Below are positions 1 to 7,372 of a stretch of 7,918 nucleotides of DNA, in pieces (position 1 is the first letter of the stretch; each line of letters opens with the position of its first letter). The DNA comes from Pseudonocardia sp. (GTDB taxonomy: Bacteria; Actinomycetota; Actinomycetes; Mycobacteriales; Pseudonocardiaceae). Location: the NCBI GenBank assembly GCA_030147065.1, contig JASLAP010000001.1:1-7918 (forward strand). The letters are read 5' to 3'. Position numbers and translations under genes: made by a program. Under the pieces are notes generated by a model, which did no database searches, was not told the DNA's origin, and saw only the letters and a program-made list of their open reading frames with translations.

Positions 1-7
1 CACGGGG

Positions 8-31
8 GCGCGAGGCGAACTGGCCTCGCGC
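8..31. repeat. Perfect 9-bp hairpin with 6-nt loop, possible terminator
   Basis: Bases 8-16 (GCGCGAGGC) are the exact reverse complement of 23-31, around the loop GAACTG. No T-run follows on either strand, but actinobacterial terminators often lack one. It could end transcription of a gene to the left of the window, or leftward read-through from the acyltransferase. The structure is plain; the role is inferred. Confidence 0.45.
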
Positions 32-35
32 AGAC

Positions 36-104
36 CGCGTGGTGTCGTCGCAGCCCGTCGGCGTGCTGCGACGGCACGCGTACGGCTGCGCGACACACCA
101 CGCG
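36..104. repeat. Nested inverted repeats forming a potential branched structure
   Basis: An outer perfect 10-bp pair (36-45, CGCGTGGTGT, with 95-104) encloses an inner perfect 9-bp hairpin (46-54, CGTCGCAGC, with 65-73; loop 55-64). The decamer GCTGCGACGG at 65-74 recurs directly at 104-113. Together these could fold as a branched RNA or DNA structure. There is no gene at this place and no recognised RNA family. Chance complementarity is common at this GC content, so the functional meaning is uncertain. Confidence 0.4.
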
Positions 105-236
105 CTGCGACGGACGGCAACGCGGCTGGCGTGGGTGGCGCAGGTCGCACGACAGCGAGCGAGAGCGGCGCTGGGCCGGCCAGGTTGGGCGAGAGTCCCG
201 TTCGCAGGACGGGGGCGGGAGAGGAGGAGCACCGGG

Positions 237-319
237 CGGGAGCCAGGCGGAGCAGCGCGGAGCGGGAGCCGGGCGGCGCAGCGCAGGACGGGAGCCGGCG
301 GCAGCGCAGGACGGGAGCC
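237..319. repeat. Degenerate short tandem repeat, about 3.5 units of 23-26 bp
   Basis: The octamer CGGGAGCC starts at 237, 263, 289 and 312, giving periods of 26, 26 and 23 bp. Each copy is followed by related sequence (GGGCGGCGCAGCGCAGGA or variants). A related stretch containing GCAGGACGGG also occurs just upstream near 204. The 26-bp period is not a multiple of three, so this is not a repeat inside a protein. It looks like a small decayed minisatellite in non-coding DNA. Confidence 0.6.
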
Positions 320-502
320 GGGCGGTGCGGCGGCAGCCGGCCTAGCTGGACACGCAGGCGGTGGCCCGGTCGGGGCAGCCCACTGCCGCGGGATGACTGG
401 CGCCGGTCCGGTCAGCTCGTGGACCCGGCCGTCAGGCAGCGGGGCGGCTCGGCGAGGGCCGGGCGGTGGGGAGTGGTGCCGCGTGGATGGAGGCCGGCGG
501 GG

Positions 503-1240
503 TCAGGCGGCGGGGCGTTGGTGGTAGCGGTCGACGTACTCCTGGTGGGAGAGCACGGCGATGGCGTCCATGATCTCGTCGGTGACCGCGCGGCGGATCA
601 CGTTGGAGCCGGCCAGGCCCTCGTAGCGGGAGAAGTCCAGCGGAGGGCCGTAGATGACGGTGACCCGGCGCAGCCGGGGGAACCGCTTCCCGACCGGCTG
701 CACCCGCTCGGTGCCGATCAGCGCGGCCGGCACCACGACCGCCCCGGTGTCGAGGGCGAGGGTGGCCACGCCGGTGTGGCCGCGGTGCAGGCGGCCGTCG
801 AGCGATCGGGTGCCCTCGGGGTAGATGGCGAAGGCGCCCTCGGCCTCGAGCACCTCGCGGGCCGCCGCCAGCGCGGCGAGCCCGGCCTTGGCGTTGGCCC
901 GGTCGACGGGCACGTAACCCAGCGCGGACAGGAACGAGGCGAGCGCCCGACCCTTGAGCCCCCGGCCGGTGAAGTACTCCGCCTTGCCCAGGAACGACAC
1001 CGGGCGGCGGGCGGTCAGCGCGATGACCGCGGTGTCCACGGCGGCCCGGTGGTTCGACGCGATGATCACCGGGCCGTGCCGCGGGACGTTGTCCGCGCCG
1101 TGCACGACAGGCCGGTAGAGGAGTCGGGCCAGGGGGGCCAACAGCCAGCGGACCAGCAGATGCACGGCCGGGCAACGGCGCTGCCCGGTCCGTGGTTCCC
1201 GCATCGGCTGACGTCCACCCGATCGGCCCTGCAGACGCAC
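503..1240 (-). CDS. PlsC-type 1-acyl-sn-glycerol-3-phosphate acyltransferase
   Basis: This is a lysophospholipid acyltransferase of the PlsC/LPLAT family, probably moving an acyl group from acyl-CoA or acyl-ACP to lysophosphatidate at the inner membrane face. The 245-aa product shows the catalytic HX4D motif (His64 to Asp69, in SNHRAAVD) and the glycerol-phosphate-binding EGTR block (142-145, in YPEGTRS). A short hydrophobic segment near residues 26-46 could anchor it. The length is usual for the family. The start used is the GTG at 1240, with AGGA six bases upstream. An ATG twelve codons later (1204) also has a GGTGGA upstream and is a real alternative; the extra residues are basic and of low complexity. 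The gene is divergent from the ABC-F gene. Actinobacteria carry many PlsC paralogues, so the exact acceptor cannot be told from sequence. Confidence 0.92.
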   Translation of the reverse strand: MRLQGRSGGRQPMREPRTGQRRCPAVHLLVRWLLAPLARLLYRPVVHGADNVPRHGPVIIASNHRAAVDTAVIALTARRPVSFLGKAEYFTGRGLKGRALASFLSALGYVPVDRANAKAGLAALAAAREVLEAEGAFAIYPEGTRSLDGRLHRGHTGVATLALDTGAVVVPAALIGTERVQPVGKRFPRLRRVTVIYGPPLDFSRYEGLAGSNVIRRAVTDEIMDAIAVLSHQEYVDRYHQRPAA

Positions 1241-1291
1241 GTTCGGTCCTGCCCTCGGGTGTGCGCGACCAGTGCTCGCCGGGTGCTGCGT

Positions 1292-1318
1292 CTGGTCCGA
1301 TCGCGGTGACAGGACCAG
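1292..1318. promoter_or_regulatory. 7-bp inverted repeat upstream of the acyltransferase gene
   Basis: CTGGTCC (1292-1298) and its exact reverse complement GGACCAG (1312-1318) are separated by 13 bases, about 50-80 bp upstream of the leftward GTG start at 1240. Position and symmetry fit an operator for a dimeric regulator or a leader hairpin of the acyltransferase transcript. I see no convincing -35/-10 pair beside it, and the function is inferred from position only. Confidence 0.3.
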
Positions 1319-1394
1319 GGCGCGGCGCCTTCGGCTCCTCGGACCGCGGCGCCAGGGCGTTCGCGCTGCGCCGGGTGCTCACCCGCCGGCCCGG

Positions 1395-1473
1395 CCCGTT
1401 TCCGTCGAGAACGACGTCGTGGGATCGACTCCGCCCTGTTCATCACCGCAACGTCGTTCTCGACGGAAACGGG
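1395..1473. repeat. Perfect 23-bp inverted repeat with 33-nt spacer
   Basis: Bases 1395-1417 are the exact reverse complement of 1451-1473. The repeat lies in the divergent region between the acyltransferase and ABC-F genes. Each arm contains its own small palindrome (left arm: CGTCG at 1403-1407, AGAA, CGACG at 1412-1416). The arms are less GC-rich than their surroundings. No T-tract follows on either strand, and I see no target-site duplication at the ends. It could be a mobile palindromic repeat (MITE- or REP-like), a paired binding site, or a long hairpin in a 5' leader. The inverted repeat itself is certain; its role is not. Confidence 0.85.
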
Positions 1474-1500
1474 TTGCGGGGCGCGGTGGCGGCGGGGCAG

Positions 1501-1591
1501 GGTGGGACCACCATGTTCAGCTGAGCACGCCACCCACCCGCGTCCGCGGCACCGCCCGGCGGGTGACCCCCGATCGTTCCGGTGGTCCCGC
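1501..1591 (+). promoter_or_regulatory. Candidate translational attenuator of the ABC-F gene
   Basis: A three-codon frame, ATG TTC AGC TGA (1513-1524, Met-Phe-Ser), follows a Shine-Dalgarno-like GGTGGGA (1501-1507) with good spacing. The 5' arm 1502-1512 can pair with 1581-1591 in 11 contiguous pairs including one G-U. That second arm contains the ABC-F ribosome-binding site (GGTGG, 1581-1585) and ends at the base before its GTG start. A competing pairing joins 1500-1506 (GGGTGGG) with 1533-1539 (CCCACCC), and CACCCGC (1535-1541) can pair with GCGGGTG (1559-1565). A ribosome held on the short frame would cover the first arm and free the ABC-F start. The pairings are read directly from the sequence; the mechanism is inferred by analogy with attenuated resistance genes. 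Confidence 0.45.
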
Positions 1592-3199
<1,608 letters not shown>

Positions 3200-3206
3200 C
3201 GGCGGG

Positions 3207-3746
3207 TCAGCGGTCCCGGTCGGGGCGGTAGCGGTAGCGGACGACCCAGAGCGCCCAGAGGCCCACGGCGACGAGGTAGCCGGCCAGCGCCCAGGCCAGC
3301 AGCCCGGGCAGCGCGACCGGGTCGGCCCGGGTGGCGAGCACGGTGCCGATCGGCAGCAGGCTCAGCAGCGCGAGGGTGCCGCCGAGCAGCAGCGCGAGGT
3401 CCCGACCGACCATCCGGCGGAAGCGGTCGACCCGCTCGGGAGCGGTCCAGTACTCCCGGTGCGGGACGTTGAGCAGGCGCACCGGCGCCCACCGGACGAG
3501 CGCGAGCGCCGCCACGGCGATGGCCGCCACCACCGCCCCGGCCGTCGCCGCGGACCCGACGGCCTCGGCCCGGGAACCGAACCGGTCCGGCGTCCCGGAC
3601 GCGTCGAAGTGCACCGGTACGCCGGTGGGCGGGAGCTGCCCGGCCATCCAGACTACGGCGCCGGCGTACAGCGCAGCGCCCACGGCGACCACCAGCCACC
3701 CCCGCACGCCCCGATCATCCCGGCTGCCCGCCGGCGTGTCATCCAC
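3207..3746 (-). CDS. DUF1648-domain membrane protein
   Basis: This is a 179-aa integral membrane protein with four likely transmembrane helices (about 16-36, 63-85, 115-138 and 145-169). Between the first two lies the DUF1648 signature, residues 43-57 (VPVHFDASGTPDRFG). Near residue 98 is an HREYWTAPER-like block that also recurs in this family, as I remember it. The domain is shared with the N-terminal part of SdpI-type immunity/signalling proteins, but no biochemical function is established for stand-alone forms, and the later SdpI region is absent. The start is a GTG at 3746 with a G-rich Shine-Dalgarno ending about four bases upstream. It lies 91 bp downstream of, and on the same strand as, the HIU hydrolase gene and may share its transcript. 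Its stop is 7 bp from the convergent ABC-F stop. Confidence 0.88.
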   Translation of the reverse strand: MDDTPAGSRDDRGVRGWLVVAVGAALYAGAVVWMAGQLPPTGVPVHFDASGTPDRFGSRAEAVGSAATAGAVVAAIAVAALALVRWAPVRLLNVPHREYWTAPERVDRFRRMVGRDLALLLGGTLALLSLLPIGTVLATRADPVALPGLLAWALAGYLVAVGLWALWVVRYRYRPDRDR

Positions 3747-3750
3747 CGGT

Positions 3751-3771
3751 CCCCCCGACCGCGACGGGGGG
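3751..3771 (-). promoter_or_regulatory. Hairpin enclosing the DUF1648 ribosome-binding site
   Basis: CCCCCCG (3751-3757) and CGGGGGG (3765-3771) are perfect complements around a 7-base loop. In the leftward transcript the 3' arm is the G-run that serves as Shine-Dalgarno for the GTG at 3746. The hairpin could limit translation of the DUF1648 gene, or act as a weak terminator after the urate operon. There is no U-tract. Confidence 0.45.
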
Positions 3772-3837
3772 CGGCTGGACCGCGCAGGACCGCGCCGGTC
3801 GCGGCCGGACGTCGGGTGCCCCCGGGAGGCCGGAGCG

Positions 3838-4161
3838 TCAGCTGCCCCGGTAGGTCGTGTACGAGTACGGCGACAGCAGCAGCGGGACGTGCACGTGCGG
3901 GCGGTCGTCGGTGACCTCGAACGCCACCGTGACCTCGGGGTGGAAGCCCGTCCGGCCGGTGGCGGCGAAGTAGGCGGCGGTGTCGAAGGTCAGCCGGTGC
4001 ACGCCGGGACCGGGCGGATCGGTGGTCAGCGCGCCGACCCGGCCGTCGGCGTCGGTGACCCCGGTGTGGCTCGCCCCGTCGGGGGTGGTGAGGGCGACCG
4101 GGACGCCGGCGGCGGGGTGGCCGAGCGCGGCGTCCAGGACGTGCGTGCTGATCCCGGTCAT
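3838..4161 (-). CDS. uraH: 5-hydroxyisourate hydrolase (transthyretin-like)
   Basis: It hydrolyses 5-hydroxyisourate, the unstable product of uricase, to 2-oxo-4-hydroxy-4-carboxy-5-ureidoimidazoline (OHCU). The 107-aa length is usual for the family. Family marks are all present: the N-terminal STHVLD with His7, the DGR block (Arg41), the HVHVPLLLSPYSY segment (His89/His91) and the terminal YRGS (104-107) that separates true hydrolases from transthyretin. The protein is cytoplasmic with no signal peptide, and family members form homotetramers. The start is the ATG at 4161, with GGAGG five bases upstream. It overlaps the end of the OHCU decarboxylase gene by four bases (ATGA), which implies translational coupling. 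The open frame continues upstream to 4689, but that part is antisense-like shadow of the decarboxylase. Confidence 0.96.
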   Translation of the reverse strand: MTGISTHVLDAALGHPAAGVPVALTTPDGASHTGVTDADGRVGALTTDPPGPGVHRLTFDTAAYFAATGRTGFHPEVTVAFEVTDDRPHVHVPLLLSPYSYTTYRGS

Positions 4162-4643
4162 CGGTCCTCCATGAGCCGGCCCAGCCGGATGCGGTTGATC
4201 TTCGCCAGTTCGGTGCGCAGCACCGCGCGCTCGACGGCCGGGTCGTTGTCCAGCCGGGACCGCAGCACGTCCAGCAGCTCGGCGGCCGGGCGGCCGTCCG
4301 CGCAGACCAGGTAGACGTGCCCGAAGCGCTGCTCGTAGGCGCGGTTGCCGTCGGCCAGCGCGGCCCGGACCTCCGGCGCGGCACCGGCCATCCCGGCCTG
4401 CTCGCGCACCGAGGAGGCGTGCACCGGGCGGTCGCCGATCCGCGGGTGCCCGGCCAGCGCCAGGTCGACCTGGGCCTCGTCGAGTCCGGCGAGGACCGCC
4501 TCGGCCCGGTCCAGCAGCGCGGTGACGGTGCCGTACGGCCGGCCCCCGGCCACCAGCTCCGCCCAGCGCGGCGACGCGCAGCACTCCAGCAGCGCGGCCC
4601 CGGCCGCGGCGGCGGGCAGCGCGTCGAACTCGGCCATCCGCAT
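4158..4643 (-). CDS. uraD: OHCU decarboxylase
   Basis: It decarboxylates OHCU to (S)-allantoin, the last step of urate breakdown to allantoin; the substrate comes from the overlapping downstream gene. The 161-aa all-helical product shows the family's GHPRIGD block with the catalytic His, then the conserved Glu in SVREQAG, the NRAYEQRFGHVYLV stretch and the C-terminal RTELAKINRIRLGRL with its conserved Arg. The start is the ATG at 4643, preceded by GGAGGGAG about ten bases away; a second ATG two codons on (4637) is possible. The open frame runs further up to 4970, into uricase on the other strand, and that part is not coding. It is the first gene of the leftward urate transcript and is divergent from uricase. 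Confidence 0.95.
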   Translation of the reverse strand: MRMAEFDALPAAAAGAALLECCASPRWAELVAGGRPYGTVTALLDRAEAVLAGLDEAQVDLALAGHPRIGDRPVHASSVREQAGMAGAAPEVRAALADGNRAYEQRFGHVYLVCADGRPAAELLDVLRSRLDNDPAVERAVLRTELAKINRIRLGRLMEDR

Positions 4644-4782
4644 CTGGCGAATGCTCCCTCCGCCGGTGTGTCCGGCAGTTGAGCGCCACGACGAGCGGGT
4701 CGACAATCGGGTCAATGCGGCACGGCCGGTCGTGCGCAACCTACCGTTCCCGGGCCAGGGTCCGAACGAACCGGGAGGCAGC
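4644..4782. promoter_or_regulatory. Divergent control region between OHCU decarboxylase and uricase
   Basis: These 139 bases must hold the promoters for both arms of the urate module. Rightward, TTGAGC (4679-4684) and GACAAT (4702-4707) are separated by 17 bp, a plausible sigma-70-type pair for uricase (4 of 6 matches each). Just downstream is a 16-bp near-perfect palindrome (4720-4735, GCACG-GCCGGT-CGTGC, one mismatched pair), placed to block early transcription. A second element, GCCGG-TGTGT-CCGGC (4662-4676), lies 19-33 bp before the decarboxylase start. GGAGG at 4774-4778 is the uricase ribosome-binding site. No regulator gene is in the window. A MarR/HucR-like, TetR or GntR regulator could bind, but that is a guess. 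Confidence 0.4.
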
Positions 4783-5679
4783 GTGGGCATCTCGCTGGGG
4801 TACAACCAGTACGGCAAGGCGGAGTGCCGGCTGGTGCACGTCGACCGGTCGAGCCCGGTGCACCGGATCACCGACGTGACGGTCACCAGCCAGTTGACCG
4901 GCGATTTCGCCGACACCCACCGGACCGGTGACAACGCGAAGGTGATCGCCACCGACACCCAGAAGAACACCGTCTACGCGCTGGCCCGCCAGCACGGCGT
5001 CGGAGCGCCCGAGGAGTTCGCGCTGCTCCTGGCCCGCTACTTCGTCGACGGGTTCGAGCAGGTCAGCGGGGCCCGCCAGGAGGTGTCGCAGCACTCCTGG
5101 GGGCGGATCTCCACCACCGACGCCGGCCCGCACGACCACGCGTTCGTCCGGGACACCGGCGAGACCCGCACCACCGTGGTCACCAAGCACGGCGCCGACG
5201 AGGTGGTCGTCTCCGGACTGACCGACCTGGTGGTGCTCAAGAGCACCGGCAGCGAGTTCCACGGCTTCCCGGACGTGCCCTTCACCTCGCTGGTGGAGAC
5301 CGACGACCGGATCCTGGCCACCGCGGTCACCGCCCGGTGGCGCTACCTGGGCACCGACGTCGAGTGGGACAAGGCCTTCGCCTCGGTGCGCCAGGTGCTG
5401 CTCGACAAGTTCGCGCTCACGCACAGCATGTCGTTGCAGCAGACGCTCTACACGATGGGCGAGGCCGCCCTGGCCGAGCACCCGGAGCTGGCCGAGATCC
5501 GGTTCTCGATGCCGAACAGGCACCACTTCCTGGTCGACCTGTCGAAGTGGGGCTTGGACAACCCCAACGAGGTCTGGTACGCCGCCGACCGGCCCTACGG
5601 GCTGATCGAGGCCTCGATCGTGCGCGACGAGGCCCCACCCGCACCCGGGGTGTGGGAGGGCATCGGCGGTTTCATCTGA
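4783..5679 (+). CDS. pucL: Uricase (factor-independent urate hydroxylase)
   Basis: It oxidises urate with O2 to 5-hydroxyisourate and H2O2 without a cofactor, feeding the two divergent genes. The 298-aa product has both tunnelling-fold halves. Marks seen are Lys12 (YGKAE), Thr57 in VIATDTQKNT, the VLKSTGSEFHGF block, the QQTLYTMGEAAL helix, and the segment starting FSMPNRHHFLVDLSKWGLDN with His247. Lys12, Thr57 and His247 match the Lys/Thr/His catalytic set known from fungal uricase. The GLIEASI stretch near the end is also typical. There is no obvious peroxisome-type or secretion signal. The start is the GTG at 4783 with GGAGG four bases upstream. The frame is open back to 4345, but that stretch is antisense to the decarboxylase. 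Its stop lies 18 bp from the convergent FUSC gene stop. Confidence 0.97.
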   Translation: MGISLGYNQYGKAECRLVHVDRSSPVHRITDVTVTSQLTGDFADTHRTGDNAKVIATDTQKNTVYALARQHGVGAPEEFALLLARYFVDGFEQVSGARQEVSQHSWGRISTTDAGPHDHAFVRDTGETRTTVVTKHGADEVVVSGLTDLVVLKSTGSEFHGFPDVPFTSLVETDDRILATAVTARWRYLGTDVEWDKAFASVRQVLLDKFALTHSMSLQQTLYTMGEAALAEHPELAEIRFSMPNRHHFLVDLSKWGLDNPNEVWYAADRPYGLIEASIVRDEAPPAPGVWEGIGGFI

Positions 5680-5697
5680 CGGCCACCGACCCGGCGG

Positions 5698-6897
5698 TCA
5701 CCGGCCGGGCGGCTCGTCGTCCTCGGGGTGGCGCATGGCGTGCAGGGCCTCGCTCCGGGACAGGCCGGTGGCCTGCAGCAGGTCCAGCGCGATCGAGCGG
5801 AGCTGGGCCAGCATGACCGTCTCCGACGGGCCCGGGGACCAGCGCGCGGCGAGCTCGTCGGCGTCGGCGACCACGTCCAGCACCGGTTCCCGGGCCCGGG
5901 ACCGCTCGCCGTCGCGGCGCAGTTCGGCGGTCAGCGCACCGACCGCGGTGGCCAGCCGGTCGAGCAGGTCGGCCAACTCGGGCGCGGCCGGCTCGTCGTC
6001 GCCGAGCGCGGTGAACGTGCGCCGGGCCAGTACCCGGGCGTTGCGCATCGCGTAGTCGCTGCGCTCGGCCAGCTCGGCGAACCGGCCGAGCACCCGGCGG
6101 CGGCGCCGGTAGACCGGGGCGACCACGGTCACCTCCTGGCCACCGCGCAACGCGCCGCGCACCTCGTCGACGAGGGGTTGGCTGGCCCGGGCCCGGCGCA
6201 GCGCGGCCGCGGCCGCCGCCGGGTCGCGCTTGCGCAGCGCGTCCGCGGTGCCGGCCAGCACCGCGGCCAGCTCGTCGAGCAGCAGGCGGGCCTCCCGGCG
6301 CACCGGGCCGACCGGGTCGGTCGGCAGCACCGCCACCACCAGCACCCCGATCAGCCCGCCGATCAGCGCGTCGACGGCGCGGTCGACGCCGCCGGAGCCA
6401 CCGGGCGGCAGCAGGGTCGCCACCAGCACCGCCGACGACCCCGCCTGCGCCACCAGCAGGGCGGCCCCGTCGGCGAACACCGCCACCGCCATCGCCAGCA
6501 GCACCACCAGCGCGATCTGCCAGGCCCCGCTGCCGATCCAGGCGATCAGCGCGTCGGCCACCAGCAGCCCGACGCTGACCCCGACGACCAGCTCGACCAC
6601 CCGGCGCAACCGGCTGCCCAGCGACACCCCGAGGCTGATCACCGCGGCGATCGGGGCGAAGAACGGGCGCTCGTGCCCGACCAGGTCGTGCGCCACGAAC
6701 CAGGCCAGCCCGGCCGCCACGGCGCACTGCAGGATCGGCAGCGCGGAGTGCCGCAGCCGGTGCCACCGGTCCCCCAGCCCGCGCCGGACCCGCGGCATCC
6801 GGCCGCCGCGCTGCGGGCGCACCGGGCGCGCCGACGGCAGGGTCGGCAGGTCGGCGGGCGGGACCGGCCGGTCGTCGGGCCGGTCGGGGTCGGGCAC
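5698..6897 (-). CDS. FUSC-family / aromatic acid exporter-like membrane protein
   Basis: This 399-aa protein has a proline- and arginine-rich N-terminus (about 1-50) and about six transmembrane helices (roughly 52-73, 79-95, 99-121, 126-145, 148-164 and 172-192). The C-terminal half is helical and charged, probably cytoplasmic. The architecture and the RPFFAPIAAVISLG stretch after the first helix fit the FUSC/ArAE superfamily, whose known members export aromatic acids or are uncharacterised; the substrate here is unknown. Full-length FUSC proteins often have two six-helix blocks, so this is the half-size form common in actinobacteria. The GTG start at 6897 has only a weak Shine-Dalgarno and lies four bases after the DUF3151 stop, so translation is probably coupled. 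A later ATG (residue 34, position 6798) is an alternative start. Its stop converges on uricase. Confidence 0.88.
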   Translation of the reverse strand: MPDPDRPDDRPVPPADLPTLPSARPVRPQRGGRMPRVRRGLGDRWHRLRHSALPILQCAVAAGLAWFVAHDLVGHERPFFAPIAAVISLGVSLGSRLRRVVELVVGVSVGLLVADALIAWIGSGAWQIALVVLLAMAVAVFADGAALLVAQAGSSAVLVATLLPPGGSGGVDRAVDALIGGLIGVLVVAVLPTDPVGPVRREARLLLDELAAVLAGTADALRKRDPAAAAAALRRARASQPLVDEVRGALRGGQEVTVVAPVYRRRRRVLGRFAELAERSDYAMRNARVLARRTFTALGDDEPAAPELADLLDRLATAVGALTAELRRDGERSRAREPVLDVVADADELAARWSPGPSETVMLAQLRSIALDLLQATGLSRSEALHAMRHPEDDEPPGR

Positions 6898-6901
6898 GGT
6901 C

Positions 6902-7315
6902 TCAGTCCAGGCCGAGGGCGCCCGGCGCGGCCGGGTCGGAGTCGGCCAGGAAGGAGCGGCAGCGCTCGGCCTCCTCGGTCTCCCCGATGATCGCCGCGGC
7001 CCGCTGCAACGCGGCCAGCGCGCGCAGGAAGCCCTGGTTGGGGACGTGCGAGAAGGGCACCGGCCCGAAGCCCTTCCAGCCCGAGCGGCGCAGCTGGTCC
7101 AGACCGCGGTGGTAGCCGGTGCGGGCGTAGGCGTAGCCGGTGATCGTCACGCCGTCCTGCAGCGCCCGCTCCGCGAGCACCGCCCAGGCCAGGCTGGACG
7201 TCGGGTGCGCCGCGGCCACCTCGGCCGGCTCGACGCCGCGGTCGATCTCGGCGGCGGCCGGGTCCTCCGGCAGCAGGGTGGGCTCCGGTCCGAGCAGGTT
7301 GCCGTGCATCGTCAT
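6902..7315 (-). CDS. DUF3151 family protein
   Basis: This 137-aa soluble protein belongs to DUF3151, a small actinobacterial family without known function. The characteristic parts are the N-terminal GNLLGPEPTLLP, the central SSLAWAVLAERAL helix, and the conserved AYARTGYHRGLDQLR followed by WKGFGPVPFSHVPNQGFLRAL. No catalytic motif, signal peptide or membrane segment is visible. I chose the ATG at 7315 (AGGA eight bases upstream) because family members start close to this point. The frame is open to 7360, but the added residues are Arg/Gly-rich and run toward the terminator hairpin. It lies downstream of the aldolase gene on the same strand and is coupled to the FUSC gene. From memory, a DUF3151 gene also lies near fba in Mycobacterium tuberculosis, so the neighbourhood may be conserved. 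Confidence 0.9.
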   Translation of the reverse strand: MTMHGNLLGPEPTLLPEDPAAAEIDRGVEPAEVAAAHPTSSLAWAVLAERALQDGVTITGYAYARTGYHRGLDQLRRSGWKGFGPVPFSHVPNQGFLRALAALQRAAAIIGETEEAERCRSFLADSDPAAPGALGLD

Positions 7316-7346
7316 GCCGCGCATCCTGCCCCGCCGCCGCCACCCG

Positions 7347-7368
7347 GGGGAGCCAGCCACCCCTCCCC
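7347..7368 (-). repeat. Second small hairpin after the aldolase gene
   Basis: GGGGAG (7347-7352) and CTCCCC (7363-7368) form a 6-bp stem with a 10-base loop, right after the large hairpin in the leftward direction and upstream of the DUF3151 start. It may support termination or belong to the DUF3151 leader. The short stem could be chance in such GC-rich DNA. Confidence 0.3.
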
Positions 7369-7372
7369 GACG

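Larger units (their letters stand above)
1..502. other. Gene-free GC-rich segment downstream of the acyltransferase
   Basis: I find no credible coding region here. Open frames exist on both strands, but their translations are Arg/Gly/Ala-rich, low in complexity and match no domain I know, as expected of shadow frames in very GC-rich DNA. The first ~115 bases are dense in inverted repeats, and bases 237-319 hold a degenerate tandem repeat; both are listed separately. The segment lies downstream of the leftward acyltransferase, so part of it may be its 3' untranslated region. I see no clear U-tract terminator right after the stop codon at 503-505. What lies to the left of the window is unknown. 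Confidence 0.6.

Noticed and set aside
195..210. T-arm-like GTCCCGTTCGCAGGAC, hinting at a tRNA
   Set aside because: The stem does not fit a true T-arm, and no acceptor, D or anticodon arm can be built around it.
39..527. 162-codon + strand frame at the left edge
   Set aside because: Its composition is that of a random GC-rich frame. It runs through the 26-bp repeat out of phase and matches no family.
131..1309. 392-codon + strand frame overlapping the acyltransferase
   Set aside because: It is low-complexity Gly/Arg/Ala sequence antisense to a clear PlsC gene, and its first half covers tandem-repeat DNA.
1395..1473. Insertion sequence or CRISPR array
   Set aside because: There is no transposase frame, no target duplication at the ends, and only two inverted (not direct, regularly spaced) copies.
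1502..1591. 30-codon N-terminal extension of the ABC-F gene from a GTG at 1502
   Set aside because: The residues are Pro/Arg/His-rich and unlike ABC-F N-termini. Homology starts at the GTG at 1592, which has a well-placed Shine-Dalgarno.
4162..4689. Long upstream extension of the HIU hydrolase frame, suggesting a fusion
   Set aside because: This part lies over the decarboxylase gene in another frame. The hydrolase has its own ATG and strong ribosome-binding site at the 4-bp overlap.
4345..4782. Upstream extension of the uricase frame
   Set aside because: It is antisense to the OHCU decarboxylase and has no uricase homology; the GTG at 4783 has a GGAGG site.
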